The translations under genes and the position numbers were made by a program. From Novosphingobium sp. SG919 (GTDB lineage: Bacteria > Pseudomonadota > Alphaproteobacteria > Sphingomonadales > Sphingomonadaceae): DNA of 64,000 nt. The notes below the pieces were generated by a model. It was given only the letters and a program-made list of their open reading frames with translations, had not been told where the DNA came from and made no database searches. This document shows, one piece after another, positions 1-8,016 of the stretch; position 1 is the first letter of the stretch, and each line of letters opens with the position of its first letter. Location of the stretch: NCBI RefSeq assembly GCF_012932495.1, contig NZ_JABCNG010000002.1, positions 186,001 through 250,000 on the forward strand, in the 5' to 3' direction.

Positions 1-844
1 TGGCCTTGGGCAAGGCGCGCAGCACATAAATGCCGGCATCGCCTTCCGGTGGCTTCACATCTTGAGGCAGCTTTTGCAGCAACCCAGCGCGCACATCCGG
101 CCCAATCACCCATTCGGGCAACAGGGCGATGCCAATCCCCCGGAACGCCGCCTGACGCAGCGCCTCGAAATCATCGCAACGGAAAACAGTGCGTGAGCTA
201 GGCAACTCTGCCGTGGTGCGCCCCAGAACATGCCGCCAGCCCAGCAGATCGGGACCGTGCAGCTTATCGATCAGGCGGTGTTCGCAAAGCTCCTCATGGG
301 CTGGCACGCCGTGCCGTGCCAGATAGGCTGGATGAGCCACCAACAGGCGGCGGTCAGACGCGATCTTGCTAGAAATCAGCGTACTGTCAGCCAGATGGCC
401 GATGCGGATCACCGCATCCAGGCGCTCCATCACCGGATCGGCCAGTCGCTCGGTCAGGTCCAACTCGATGCTGAAATCGGGATGCCGCTCCATCAGCGCG
501 TGGGCGACGGGGATGACATAGCGTTTGCCAAACGTGGGGAAGCAGGCAAGCCGGAGAATGCCGGTCACCGCATCGTCGAGGCCCAGCACTTCCGCCCGCA
601 GATCGACCAGTTCATCCAGGATCGGTTGACCGCGCTCGAACACCACGCGCCCTGCATCGGTCAAAGCCAGCGCGCGGGTTGATCGAACGAAGACAGCCGT
701 ACCTAGTCCGGCTTCCAGCGCATCGATCTGTCGTACAATGGCAGATGGCGTGACGTTGCGTCGTCGCGCGGCAGCCGAGAAGCTGCCCGCCCGCACGACA
801 TCGACAAAGACGGAGAGGTGTTCGGCAAAGCGAGGATCTTTCAC
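1..844 (-). CDS. LysR-family transcriptional regulator (3' end outside window)
   Basis: About 281 codons are open from a GTG at 844 to the left edge without a stop, so the C-terminus is missing from the window. The protein starts VKDPRFAEHLSVFVDVV and has the LysR winged helix (SFSAAARRRNVTPSAIVRQI), followed by a periplasmic-binding-like effector domain; the last visible residues are IYVLRALPKA. It is divergent from the aldehyde dehydrogenase operon at 975 with a 130-bp gap, the usual arrangement for a LysR regulator and its target. I chose GTG 844 because it places the helix-turn-helix at the normal distance; a TTG farther upstream is possible. The family is clear, the effector and target are inferred. 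Confidence 0.88.
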   Translation of the reverse strand, partial: MKDPRFAEHLSVFVDVVRAGSFSAAARRRNVTPSAIVRQIDALEAGLGTAVFVRSTRALALTDAGRVVFERGQPILDELVDLRAEVLGLDDAVTGILRLACFPTFGKRYVIPVAHALMERHPDFSIELDLTERLADPVMERLDAVIRIGHLADSTLISSKIASDRRLLVAHPAYLARHGVPAHEELCEHRLIDKLHGPDLLGWRHVLGRTTAELPSSRTVFRCDDFEALRQAAFRGIGIALLPEWVIGPDVRAGLLQKLPQDVKPPEGDAGIYVLRALPKA

Positions 845-974
845 CTTTGCGATTTTCGCACAGGCGTTTCGAGCAGGCAATGGATTATCGAAAAAGCGCG
901 CGGGGCATAGATGCAGAGGCACACCGCAGGACGGTACCGCGGGGCCAAGGCCCCGCCCCCCAAGGAGACAATCC

Positions 975-2432
975 ATGCATGCTCTGGCAAATCCGGTCAC
1001 GGACCGGTTCGATGACCTGTATCTGTTTATCGACGGCGAATGGGTGGAGGCGGGCAACCGCGACACCTCGGCCGTGATCAATCCGGCCAATGGCTGCGTG
1101 GTGGGCCGCGTGCCCCATGCCACGCATGACGATGTAGAACGGGCGCTGGCCGCCACGCAGCGCGCCTTTAAACTGTGGAGCGGCACCCCCGCCTATGACC
1201 GCGCCAAGGTGCTCAAGCGCGCCGCCGAACTGATCCGCCAGCGCGCGACCCACATCGAATGGCTGATGACCACCGAACAGGGCAAGGCACTGAGCGAGGC
1301 CAAATATGAAGTGGCCAGCGCCGCCGACTATTTCGAGTGGTTCGCCGAACAGGGCAAGCGCGCCTATGGCCGCGTGGTCCCCTCGCGCCGGCCCGAAGTG
1401 CAGCAGATCGTGAAGCGCCAGCCGATCGGCCCGGTCGCCGCCTTCACCCCCTGGAATTTCCCGGCCATCACCCCGGCACGCAAGCTGGCCGCGGCTCTGG
1501 CGGCGGGGTGCTCGGTCATCATCAAGCCGGGCGAGGAATGCCCCGCCACGGCTCTCGCCATCGGCCGAGCATTGGAAGATGCAGGCTTGCCCAAGGGCGT
1601 GGTGCAGATCCTCTTTGGCGTGCCGGCCGATATCAGCGCGCATCTGATCGCCTCCCCCATCATCCGCAAGGTGACCTTTACCGGTTCGGTGCCCGTTGGC
1701 CGCTTGCTGGCAGCCCAAGCAGCGCAGGGGGTGAAGCCCATCACGCTGGAACTGGGCGGGCACGGGCCGGTGCTGGTCTTCAACGATGCCGATCTGGATG
1801 CGGCGGCACGGCTGGGCGCGGCCAACCGCTTCCGCGGCACAGGGCAAATCTGCATCTCTTCCACGCGCTTTCTGGTCCAGAGCGAAAGCCTTGACACTTT
1901 CACTGAGAAATTCGTGGCGGCAACGCAGGCGCTCAAGGTCGGCAGTGGGCATGACCCGGCCACGCAGGTCGGCCCGCTCTCCAATCCGAGGCAGGTCGAG
2001 AAAACCCAGTCGCTGATCGACGATGCCGTGGCGCGCGGCGCTCGCATCCTGACCGGCGGCAAGCCCATCCCCGGCCCCGGCTTCTTCTTCGAGCCCACCG
2101 TTCTGACCGATGTGCCACTGGATGCCCGCGTGATGCAGGAAGAGCCCTTCGGCCCAATCGCCATCATCCGTCCGTTCGACACCTTTGAAAATGGCATGAA
2201 GGAGGCCAATCGCCTCCCTTATGCTCTGGGCGGCTATGTCTTCACGCAGGACGCCAGGACCGCAATCCGCGCCGGGGACGAACTGGAAGCCGGGATGATC
2301 GGCATCAACCACTTCAGCATGATCGTTTCCGAACTGCCCTTCGGCGGTTTCAAGGAAAGCGGCTACGGCTCGGAAGGCGGCGAGGAAGGCATCGACAATT
2401 ACCTCGTGACCAAATTCATCAGCCAGATCTGA
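975..2432 (+). CDS. NAD(P)-dependent aldehyde dehydrogenase, succinate-semialdehyde dehydrogenase-like
   Basis: This 485-residue cytosolic enzyme oxidises an aldehyde, probably a semialdehyde, to its acid with NAD(P). It shows the Rossmann-side motif PWNFP, the general base in ELGGHGP (Glu259) and the catalytic cysteine in GQICISS (Cys293). Length and motifs fit the GabD / alpha-ketoglutaric-semialdehyde dehydrogenase group; the exact substrate cannot be read. The start ATG at 975 has AAGGAG at 962-967; the frame stays open upstream but that part lies over the promoter and the LysR gene. It is the first gene of an operon with a carboxymuconolactone-decarboxylase-like protein and a quinone-oxidoreductase-like enzyme, which suggests a small catabolic module under the divergent LysR regulator. 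Confidence 0.92.
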   Translation: MHALANPVTDRFDDLYLFIDGEWVEAGNRDTSAVINPANGCVVGRVPHATHDDVERALAATQRAFKLWSGTPAYDRAKVLKRAAELIRQRATHIEWLMTTEQGKALSEAKYEVASAADYFEWFAEQGKRAYGRVVPSRRPEVQQIVKRQPIGPVAAFTPWNFPAITPARKLAAALAAGCSVIIKPGEECPATALAIGRALEDAGLPKGVVQILFGVPADISAHLIASPIIRKVTFTGSVPVGRLLAAQAAQGVKPITLELGGHGPVLVFNDADLDAAARLGAANRFRGTGQICISSTRFLVQSESLDTFTEKFVAATQALKVGSGHDPATQVGPLSNPRQVEKTQSLIDDAVARGARILTGGKPIPGPGFFFEPTVLTDVPLDARVMQEEPFGPIAIIRPFDTFENGMKEANRLPYALGGYVFTQDARTAIRAGDELEAGMIGINHFSMIVSELPFGGFKESGYGSEGGEEGIDNYLVTKFISQI

Positions 2433-2455
2433 CACGATTTTCCAGGAGATACCCC

Positions 2456-2794
2456 ATGTCCGCCATCGATTTCACCAGCCCGCGCGAGGCTGCCCGCGCC
2501 TTCACCCCTTTGTTGACGCAATTCGTCGAACAGCCGCTGTATTCCCAGGTGTGGAATGATCCCACGCTTTCGACGCGGGATCGCAGTCTTGCCACCGTTG
2601 CCGCACTCATCACGCTTCACGCCGAGCATGAGCTTCCCGCCCACCTCAAGCGCGCTGTTGAAAATGGCGTGACCAAAGAGGAACTGGGGGCGCTCATCAC
2701 GCACTTGTCGTTCTACGCCGGTTTTCCGGCTGCCATCACGGCCTCGGCCATCGCCGCCGCCACGCTTGGCGCCCAGCAGGGAGAGGTCCAGTGA
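2456..2794 (+). CDS. Carboxymuconolactone decarboxylase-like (AhpD-fold) protein
   Basis: The 112-residue all-helical protein has the CMD signature region (TRDRSLATVAALITLHAEHELPAH, abbreviated: RDRSL...E-LPAHL) followed by GVTKEELGALITHLSFYAGFP. It has no CxxC pair, so it is nearer to gamma-carboxymuconolactone decarboxylase-like enzymes than to the AhpD peroxidase. A Shine-Dalgarno AGGAGA precedes ATG 2456, 23 bp after the dehydrogenase stop. The stop codon overlaps the GTG start of the next gene, implying translational coupling. A role in ring-cleavage or lactone chemistry is suggested by the family only. Confidence 0.85.
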   Translation: MSAIDFTSPREAARAFTPLLTQFVEQPLYSQVWNDPTLSTRDRSLATVAALITLHAEHELPAHLKRAVENGVTKEELGALITHLSFYAGFPAAITASAIAAATLGAQQGEVQ

Positions 2795-3774
2795 AAGCCA
2801 TCCAGTTCGACGCTTTCGGCGATGCCGATGTACTGCAGATCCGCGAGGTGCCCGATCCTGCGCTGCGCCCCACCGATCTGCTGGTCAAAGTGGCAGCCGC
2901 GGGGATCAACCGAGCCGACCTCAGCTTTCGCACCGGCTTTTATGGCTGGGCCGATTTCGGGGACTCGCCCCTGATTGGCCTTGAAATGGCCGGTGAGGTT
3001 GTGGCCGTGGGCCGCGATGTGCCCGGCTACAAGGTGGGTGACCGGGTCATGGGCATCACGGGCGGCGGCGCTTATGCGCAACTGGCGCGCATCGATTACC
3101 GCATGGCGCTGCCCGTGCCCAACAATCTGGATCTGGTCGAGGCGGCAGGCATCATGGAGGTCTTCGTTACCGCCCATGAGGCGCTGATGCATCTGGCGCA
3201 GTTGCAACCTGGCGAGTGGGCGCTCATCCATGCGGCTTCGGGCGGGGTTGGCTCGGCTGCCGTGCAATTGGCCAAGGCGCGCGGGGGTCAGGTGATTTTC
3301 ACTGCGCCGGGCGACCGGATCGACAAGGTGAAAGCTATCGGCGGCGATGTCGGCGTGGATTACAAGACCCAGGATTTTGTCCAGATCGTGGCCGAAGCCA
3401 CGCAAGGGCGCGGGGTGGATGTGATCGTCGATTTCATCGGCGCGCCCAATCTGGAGCGCAATATCCGCTCGATGAATTATGGTGGACGCTTGGTGCAGGT
3501 GGGCATCATGGGCGGCGTAGCGGATGCAAAACTGCCGCTTGATCTCCTGCTCTACCGGCATCTGCGCATCATCGGCACAGTGATGAAGTCGCGCGATCAG
3601 GCGGTGAAACATGCCATGGTCCAACGCTTTGGCGAGGCATGGCTGGGGCATTTCGCCGATGGTTCAATCCGCCCTGTGATCGACAGCAGCTTCTCTCTCG
3701 AGCAGGCTCCCGAAGCCCATCGCCGGATGGAAACCGGCGCCAGCTTCGGCAAGATCATTCTACGGATGTCGTGA
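2791..3774 (+). CDS. Zinc-independent quinone oxidoreductase-like MDR enzyme
   Basis: This 327-residue member of the medium-chain dehydrogenase/reductase superfamily reads VKAIQFDAFGDADVLQIREV at the N-terminus, a GroES-like domain, then the NADPH-binding motif ASGGVGSAAVQLA near residue 150. No catalytic zinc ligand cluster is visible, as in NADPH:quinone reductases. It starts at GTG 2791, overlapping the stop of the previous gene (GTGA), with GGGAGAGG just upstream. It probably reduces an enone or quinone formed in the pathway served by the two upstream genes. A GC-rich hairpin follows the stop. Confidence 0.9.
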   Translation: MKAIQFDAFGDADVLQIREVPDPALRPTDLLVKVAAAGINRADLSFRTGFYGWADFGDSPLIGLEMAGEVVAVGRDVPGYKVGDRVMGITGGGAYAQLARIDYRMALPVPNNLDLVEAAGIMEVFVTAHEALMHLAQLQPGEWALIHAASGGVGSAAVQLAKARGGQVIFTAPGDRIDKVKAIGGDVGVDYKTQDFVQIVAEATQGRGVDVIVDFIGAPNLERNIRSMNYGGRLVQVGIMGGVADAKLPLDLLLYRHLRIIGTVMKSRDQAVKHAMVQRFGEAWLGHFADGSIRPVIDSSFSLEQAPEAHRRMETGASFGKIILRMS

Positions 3775-3791
3775 CTTGATGACGGCAGAAG

Positions 3792-3818
3792 GGGACCGGT
3801 GTTCGCTGCGCCGGTCCC
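3792..3818 (+). terminator. Hairpin after the quinone-oxidoreductase operon
   Basis: GGGACCGG (3792-3799) and CCGGTCCC (3811-3818) form a perfect 8-bp stem with an 11-nt loop, 18 bp after the stop codon. No T-run follows, so it may be a weak or Rho-assisted terminator. Confidence 0.45.
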
Positions 3819-3963
3819 GAGTCCTCCTTCGCCCGTTTGCATTGCGATGGCTATAGATGCCGTCAGCGCGTAGGGGCCCGGCTAGGGGTTTCGCGTAGCC
3901 ATCCGGTGAAGGCCGCTATCGGAGGCGTGCTGTCGATCTGCGTTGCAGGGGGAGCTGACATCC

Positions 3964-4443
3964 TCACTTGAGGAGGTGCGAGGCGATGTCAGTTCCGAGC
4001 AATGATGAGGCTATCGTTGCCCCCTTAATGTCAGCGCCGGCATTAAGCGCTTTGCTGACCGCATCAATATCCGCGCTGCTGCTTACAATGAGCTTGAATA
4101 TCTCATGATCCATTCGGCCATGTGCGCAGTGGCGCCGAGCCAATTTCAAACCGCCAATATATTCGGGCTGCCGTTTCAAATCTGCTATCAGGATTGAACC
4201 GTCCGATCTTATCACATTGATTTGATGAACAAAATGTCTGACGCCTAACTTCTCCAAAACCGCGCGACTGAAGGCAAGCGGCAGCAATGCGACCAATCGC
4301 AGGGCCTCTCCTTCAGAAAAGCCCTGCCGGCGAAGACCTTCAACTTTACGTTCGTCCGAATACTCCCAGTCCCTCGCAATCGCAGTCGCTCCCTGGATCA
4401 GAAGCGCTTCGGACATATCCGTTCTTTGCCATGGCAGTCTCAT
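3964..4443 (-). CDS. Hypothetical protein next to IS66 tnpC
   Basis: A protein of 159 residues from ATG 4443, or 150 from the internal ATG at 4416 (MSEALLIQGATAIARDWEYS), which I consider the likelier start. I do not recognise the family. It is soluble and mixed alpha/beta in appearance, without signal peptide or membrane segment; the C-terminal third (DAVSKALNAGADIKGA) vaguely resembles an ankyrin-type repeat. It is on the same strand as the transposase genes and inside the proposed inverted repeats, so it may be an IS66 passenger gene. Codon use is less GC-biased than in neighbouring housekeeping genes, consistent with transfer. Confidence 0.55.
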   Translation of the reverse strand: MRLPWQRTDMSEALLIQGATAIARDWEYSDERKVEGLRRQGFSEGEALRLVALLPLAFSRAVLEKLGVRHFVHQINVIRSDGSILIADLKRQPEYIGGLKLARRHCAHGRMDHEIFKLIVSSSADIDAVSKALNAGADIKGATIASSLLGTDIASHLLK

Positions 4444-4536
4444 GGGGATGGAACATATCGCCCGATCGTAATGACTACAATGTTGTCGACCAGAGCGACA
4501 GTTTCACTGCTATAGTAGTGCAGTCCGACATCAAGT

Positions 4537-6182
4537 CTATCGAGGTTGCCAATTCCAGGGCAGCAGATCGCCGAGCCTGCTAACCGGACATTCTGCAATC
4601 CGGCTCAGCACATCGGCGAGCCACGCCTGCGGATCGACATCGTTGAGCCGACAAGTCTGGATCAGTGAATAAACGATAGCAGCACGTTGTCCGCCGCGAT
4701 CCGAACCGCAGAACAGCCATGCCTTCCTGCCCAAGGGCACACAGCGCAACGCCCGTTCGGCGGCGTTGTTGGTCAGGCAAACGCGGCCATCGGTGAGGAA
4801 CCGGGTGAAGGCATCCCAGCGCCGCAGCATGTAGTTGATCGCCTTGGCCAGATCATGATGGCGCGAAAGCTTTGCCAATTGCTCCGTTAGCCAGGTGTGC
4901 AGTTCGTCTATCAGCGGCTTGTTCAGTTCCCGGCGAACGGCAAGGCGCTCCTCGGGCGTCTTGCCGTTGATGCTCCGCTCGATCTCGAACAGCGCGTCGA
5001 GCCGTTGCACCGCCTCCAGCGCGATCGGGTAGATCTGGCCGGTCTTCTCGCCACGACTTTTCTTGCGCGCCGTGCCTTCCACATCAGCCAGCTCGAAGAA
5101 TTTGCGCCGGGCGTGCGCAAAGCAACCCGCCTCAAGGATCAGGCCCGCCTGGCGGTCGGCTGCATACAGCTCATTATAGCCGGCAAAGGCATCGGCCTGC
5201 AGAATGCCTGACCAGGTCGCCAGATGTGCCTGAGGATGCTCGCCACGCCGATCGCGCGAATAGCGGAACACCACGGCCGGGGGATCAGCACCGCCAAACG
5301 GGCGATCATCGCGCACATAGTTCCATAGTCGGCCGGTATCGGTCTTGCCCTTGGCTATGACCGGCACAGTGGTGTCGTCGCCATGCAGGCGCTCGGCGGC
5401 AAAGACGTGCGCCTCGATCAGCTTGAAGATCGGCATCAACGCGAAACATGCCGCACCAACCTGATCGGCCAGCGTTGATACGCTGAGCGGCACGCCTTCA
5501 CGCGCGAAGCGCTCGGCCTGCCGGTTGAGAGGCTGGTGCTGGCCATACTTCTCGAACAGCACCATGGCGAGAAAGCTGGGCCCGGCCCAGCCACGCGGCA
5601 CCACATGGAATGATGCGGGCGGCTGTGTGATGGCCTCGCAATCCCGGCACGAGAAATTCTCCCGCACCGTCTGGATGACCTTCCACGAACGCGGGATCAC
5701 TTCCAACGTCTCGGTCACATCTTCGCCCAGCTTGGACAACCGGCCGCCGCCGCATGCCGGGCATGTGCATGGTGCCGGAACGACGACCCGCTCGCGTGGC
5801 AGATGTTCGGGGAACGGCTTGCGCGAAGGGCGCTTGCGGTCGAAGGCTGCGACCGAAGTCGCCTTTTCTGCCGTGGCCGTCGCGATCAGCATGTCCTCGG
5901 CTGCGTCGGCTTCAAGGTCGCCGAGTTGCAGTTCCATCTGGTCGAGCAGCCGCCGCGTGCGCTCAGCGCTGGGGCCATATTGCTCGCGCCGCAGCTTGGC
6001 GATCTGCAACTTGAGGTGCGCGATCACCGCTTCGGTGGCGCTGGCCCGGGCTTGCGCATTGGCGAGACGCGCCTCAGCATGGCGGCACACTGGGTGGCAA
6101 GATCGGCCTTGTGCGTTGCCGCCAACACCAGCGCCTTGAGCGCTTCGATGTCGTTCGGCAGGGGCGAAACGGCCGTGTCCAT
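4537..6182 (-). pseudogene. tnpC: IS66-family transposase TnpC, frameshifted near the N-terminus
   Basis: The DDE transposase of IS66 elements. The frame opening at ATG 6182 reads MDTAVSPLPNDIEALKALVL, the normal IS66 TnpC start, but after about 35 codons (near 6074-6077) the homologous reading continues in another frame (EARLANAQARASATEAVIAH onward). Restoring one G in CTGAGG to give CTGGAGG would join the frames. The long downstream part (GTG 6090 to 4537, 517 codons) is otherwise complete: leucine-zipper-like N-terminus, zinc-finger motifs CTCPACG and CRDCEA, and the catalytic core ending with CLTNNAAERALR. Either the gene is broken or translation restarts at the internal GTG. The frameshift could also be a sequencing error. 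Confidence 0.85.
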
Positions 6183-6254
6183 GACGCTGATGGAATCACA
6201 CAATCGGTCAAAGCCAAAGCGGAAAATACGCTGAAAACTGCCGAATTTGCGAGA

Positions 6255-6596
6255 TTAACCGGCACTCTGCGGACGCGCGGTATGCTGCGGGTTCCGCCAG
6301 TCGATTCCTTCGAGCAGACGGGCCAATTGTGCCGGCGTCAGCGACACCGTACCATCCTTGGCCGATGGCCAGATGAAGCGATCTTTCTCCAATCGTTTGA
6401 CATAGAGCGACATGCCGACGCCATTGTGCCAGATGATTTTGACCAGCGCGCCAGCGCGTCCGCGGAACACGAAAAGGTCACCGCCGTGGGGATTGCGCTG
6501 GAGGCCTTGCTGCACCAGCAACGCGAGGCCCTGCATGCCTTTGCGCATGTCCGTGTGCCCCATCGAAATCCACACTCGCACCGTCGATGGGATCAC
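6255..6596 (-). CDS. tnpB: IS66-family accessory protein TnpB
   Basis: A 113-residue protein starting at GTG 6596 (VIPSTVRVWISMGHTDMRKG), the classical IS66 Orf2/TnpB ('IS66 Orf2 like'). Core motifs are DMRKGMQGLALLVQQ, GDLFVFRGRAGALVKIIWHN and WPSAKDGTVSLTPAQLARLL. The start overlaps the tnpA stop as GTGA, the translational coupling expected in this family. The role of TnpB in transposition is required but biochemically poorly defined. The frame remains open upstream to 6641, but that would overlap tnpA extensively. Confidence 0.93.
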   Translation of the reverse strand: MIPSTVRVWISMGHTDMRKGMQGLALLVQQGLQRNPHGGDLFVFRGRAGALVKIIWHNGVGMSLYVKRLEKDRFIWPSAKDGTVSLTPAQLARLLEGIDWRNPQHTARPQSAG

Positions 6597-6943
6597 CGCA
6601 GCGCCTTCAACGTTGCTTCGACCAGCGCCGCAGACGCACACGGGAAGACCGTCATGCGCATCTTGTTGCCTAGTTCCACCACGACGGCGGGCGACGGTTC
6701 CGAAATCGGAACATCGACGTTGCCAGCATCGACCACAGCCTCAGCGAACTGCGGCCCTGCGATCTGTTGGCGCAACTTGTGCCGCCAGGTATAGATACGT
6801 GCCGTCGAAATATCGTGCCGACGAGCAACGTCAGCAACGCAAGCCCCTGGCGCTGCGGCCTCCGCCAAAATCCGCAGCCGTTCCTCGTCGATCCATCGCC
6901 GACGACGCTCTGGCCCGTGCATAACCGTAATCTGCCGCATCAA
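6593..6943 (-). CDS. tnpA: IS66-family transposase accessory protein TnpA
   Basis: A 116-residue HTH protein of the IS3/IS911-type TnpA superfamily. The helix-turn-helix lies around residues 20-55 (ERLRILAEAAAPGACVADVA then RRHDISTARIYTWRHKLR). It is first in the tnpABC order and its stop overlaps the GTG of tnpB. The start MMRQITVMHGPERRRRW at 6943 sits about 80 bp inside the proposed right end. Confidence 0.9.
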   Translation of the reverse strand: MMRQITVMHGPERRRRWIDEERLRILAEAAAPGACVADVARRHDISTARIYTWRHKLRQQIAGPQFAEAVVDAGNVDVPISEPSPAVVVELGNKMRMTVFPCASAALVEATLKALR

Positions 6944-7083
6944 CCGCTCCTGAGTGCGCTCTCAAGAGCGTCCTTAAGAGCGCTCGCTCAGCACCGGACA
7001 AGGCGGGTCACGCCGGATGGATACGTCCTCCAAAAACAGCAGTTTTCCGAGAGAAATGTGAGTGCTTTCGAGTCCTCTCCTGC

Positions 7084-7584
7084 TCCGACCTGCCGGGGCT
7101 GGTCACCGCGCAGGTTACCGAGAACACTTATGACAGCGCCACGGGGCGTATGCTGCTCATTCCGCAGGGGGCGCGGCTGATCGGCAGCTATGACTCGGTG
7201 GTGGCGTTCGGGCAGAGCCACGCGCTCGTGGTCTGGCAACGGATCGTCTTGCCAGACGGCAGTTCGATCCGGATCGACAATGTGCCGGCAACCGATCCGT
7301 CAGGCTATGCGGGCCTCTCGGATAAAATAGATTTTCACACCTGGTCGCTGCTCAAGGGAGTGGCGGCATCGACCCTGCTCGGCGTGGGTGCGAACCTGAC
7401 ATTCACCGGCGAAAGCGATCTCGTCCAGGCGATCCGGGAATCAACCCAACAGAACGTGTCCCGCGCCGGTGACCAGCTCACGTCGCGCAATCTGCAAATC
7501 CAACCCACGATCACCATACGGCCAAGAGCCCCCATCCGGCTTGTCGTGCATCGTGATCTGATCCTGGCACCCTGGAAACCATAG
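7084..7584 (+). pseudogene. trbI: trbI remnant (C-terminal part of the VirB10-like conjugation protein)
   Basis: About 166 codons homologous to the C-terminal beta-barrel of TrbI/VirB10, the type IV secretion core-complex protein of conjugative elements. Recognisable segments are SDLPGLVTAQVTENTYDSAT, GRMLLIPQGARLIGSYDS, VWQRIVLPDGSSIRIDN and the end IQPTITIRPRAPIRLVVHRD. Homology begins abruptly at 7084, so the proline-rich N-terminal half and membrane anchor are missing. Upstream is 60 bp of unrelated sequence and then the IS66 element. It is directly followed by a DUF2274 gene, the normal neighbour of trbI in sphingomonad trb operons. The gene is almost certainly dead. Confidence 0.88.
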
Positions 7585-7594
7585 GAGGCCGTCG

Positions 7595-7828
7595 ATGCCC
7601 GAACTCAAGCTGGCCCGCATCCCCGATCGTACACCGGTGAAACTGACCGTCATGGTCATGCCCGACCTGCATCTTGCCCTGACTGATTATGCCCGGATCT
7701 ACGCCGACACCTATGGCCGCGAGGAGCCAGTCGCCGAGCTGATCCCGGCCATATTATCCGCCTTTCTGGACAGCGATCGCGGCTTCCTCCTTGCCCGCGA
7801 AGCTCTTGTCCGCGAGCAGTCAAAATGA
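7595..7828 (+). CDS. DUF2274-domain protein, conjugation-operon associated
   Basis: A 77-residue small cytosolic protein (MPELKLARIPDRTPVKLTVM...). The sequence, with VMPDLHLALTDYARIYADTY and EPVAELIPAILSAFL, matches the DUF2274 family that follows trbI in Trb-type transfer operons of alphaproteobacteria. An AGGAGG at 7583-7588 lies 7 bp before ATG 7595, and the gene is 10 bp downstream of the trbI stop. It is intact, but with the rest of the transfer operon absent it is probably an orphan. Function unknown. Confidence 0.82.
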   Translation: MPELKLARIPDRTPVKLTVMVMPDLHLALTDYARIYADTYGREEPVAELIPAILSAFLDSDRGFLLAREALVREQSK

Positions 7829-7941
7829 CGCAGCCGGCGAAGGAACGTGACCGCGTCAAGCGGATCGACGAGGTCAAGCGCCACGCAGCATCGAATGGGC
7901 GGCCTTATCTTGTCGCCTTCGCATCGATCACTAATGGCTAA
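7825..7941 (+). CDS. Short reading frame overlapping the DUF2274 stop
   Basis: A 38-codon frame beginning MTQPAKERDRVKRIDEVKRH whose ATG overlaps the stop of the DUF2274 gene (ATGA). The coupling and basic, charged N-terminus suggest it is the start of the next gene of the lost conjugative element, ended by a TAA just before the junction with chromosomal sequence. No family recognised. It could be a genuine small protein or a truncated remnant. Confidence 0.35.
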   Translation: MTQPAKERDRVKRIDEVKRHAASNGRPYLVAFASITNG

Positions 7942-8016
7942 ACTACCTCTTTGATGCCGGCATATCGCTGCCTGAAGGGCCGCCATTTTCAGTTGCTATA
8001 TAACCCAGATAGCTCG

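Larger units (their letters stand above)
3895..7024 (-). mobile_element. IS66-family insertion sequence, probably inactive
   Basis: The element contains tnpA, tnpB and a frameshifted tnpC, all on the minus strand, plus a 159-codon gene beyond tnpC. Candidate terminal inverted repeats begin GTAGCCATCCGGTGAAGGCC at 3895 and, on the other strand, GTATCCATCCGGCGTGACCC ending at 7024; 17 of the first 22 positions match. The flanking 8-mers (GGTTTCGC and GTCCTCCA) differ, so the expected 8-bp target duplication is absent. The right flank leads into a decapitated trbI. Both facts suggest IS-mediated deletion or recombination. The ends are inferred; the tnp content is certain. Confidence 0.75.

Noticed and set aside
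885..2435. 516-codon open frame antisense to the aldehyde dehydrogenase
   Set aside because: No conserved motif; the plus-strand enzyme has all catalytic residues and a ribosome site.
4537..6090. Intact TnpC starting at GTG 6090
   Set aside because: The upstream frame carries the real family N-terminus, so the gene is better explained as frameshifted, although restart at this GTG cannot be excluded.
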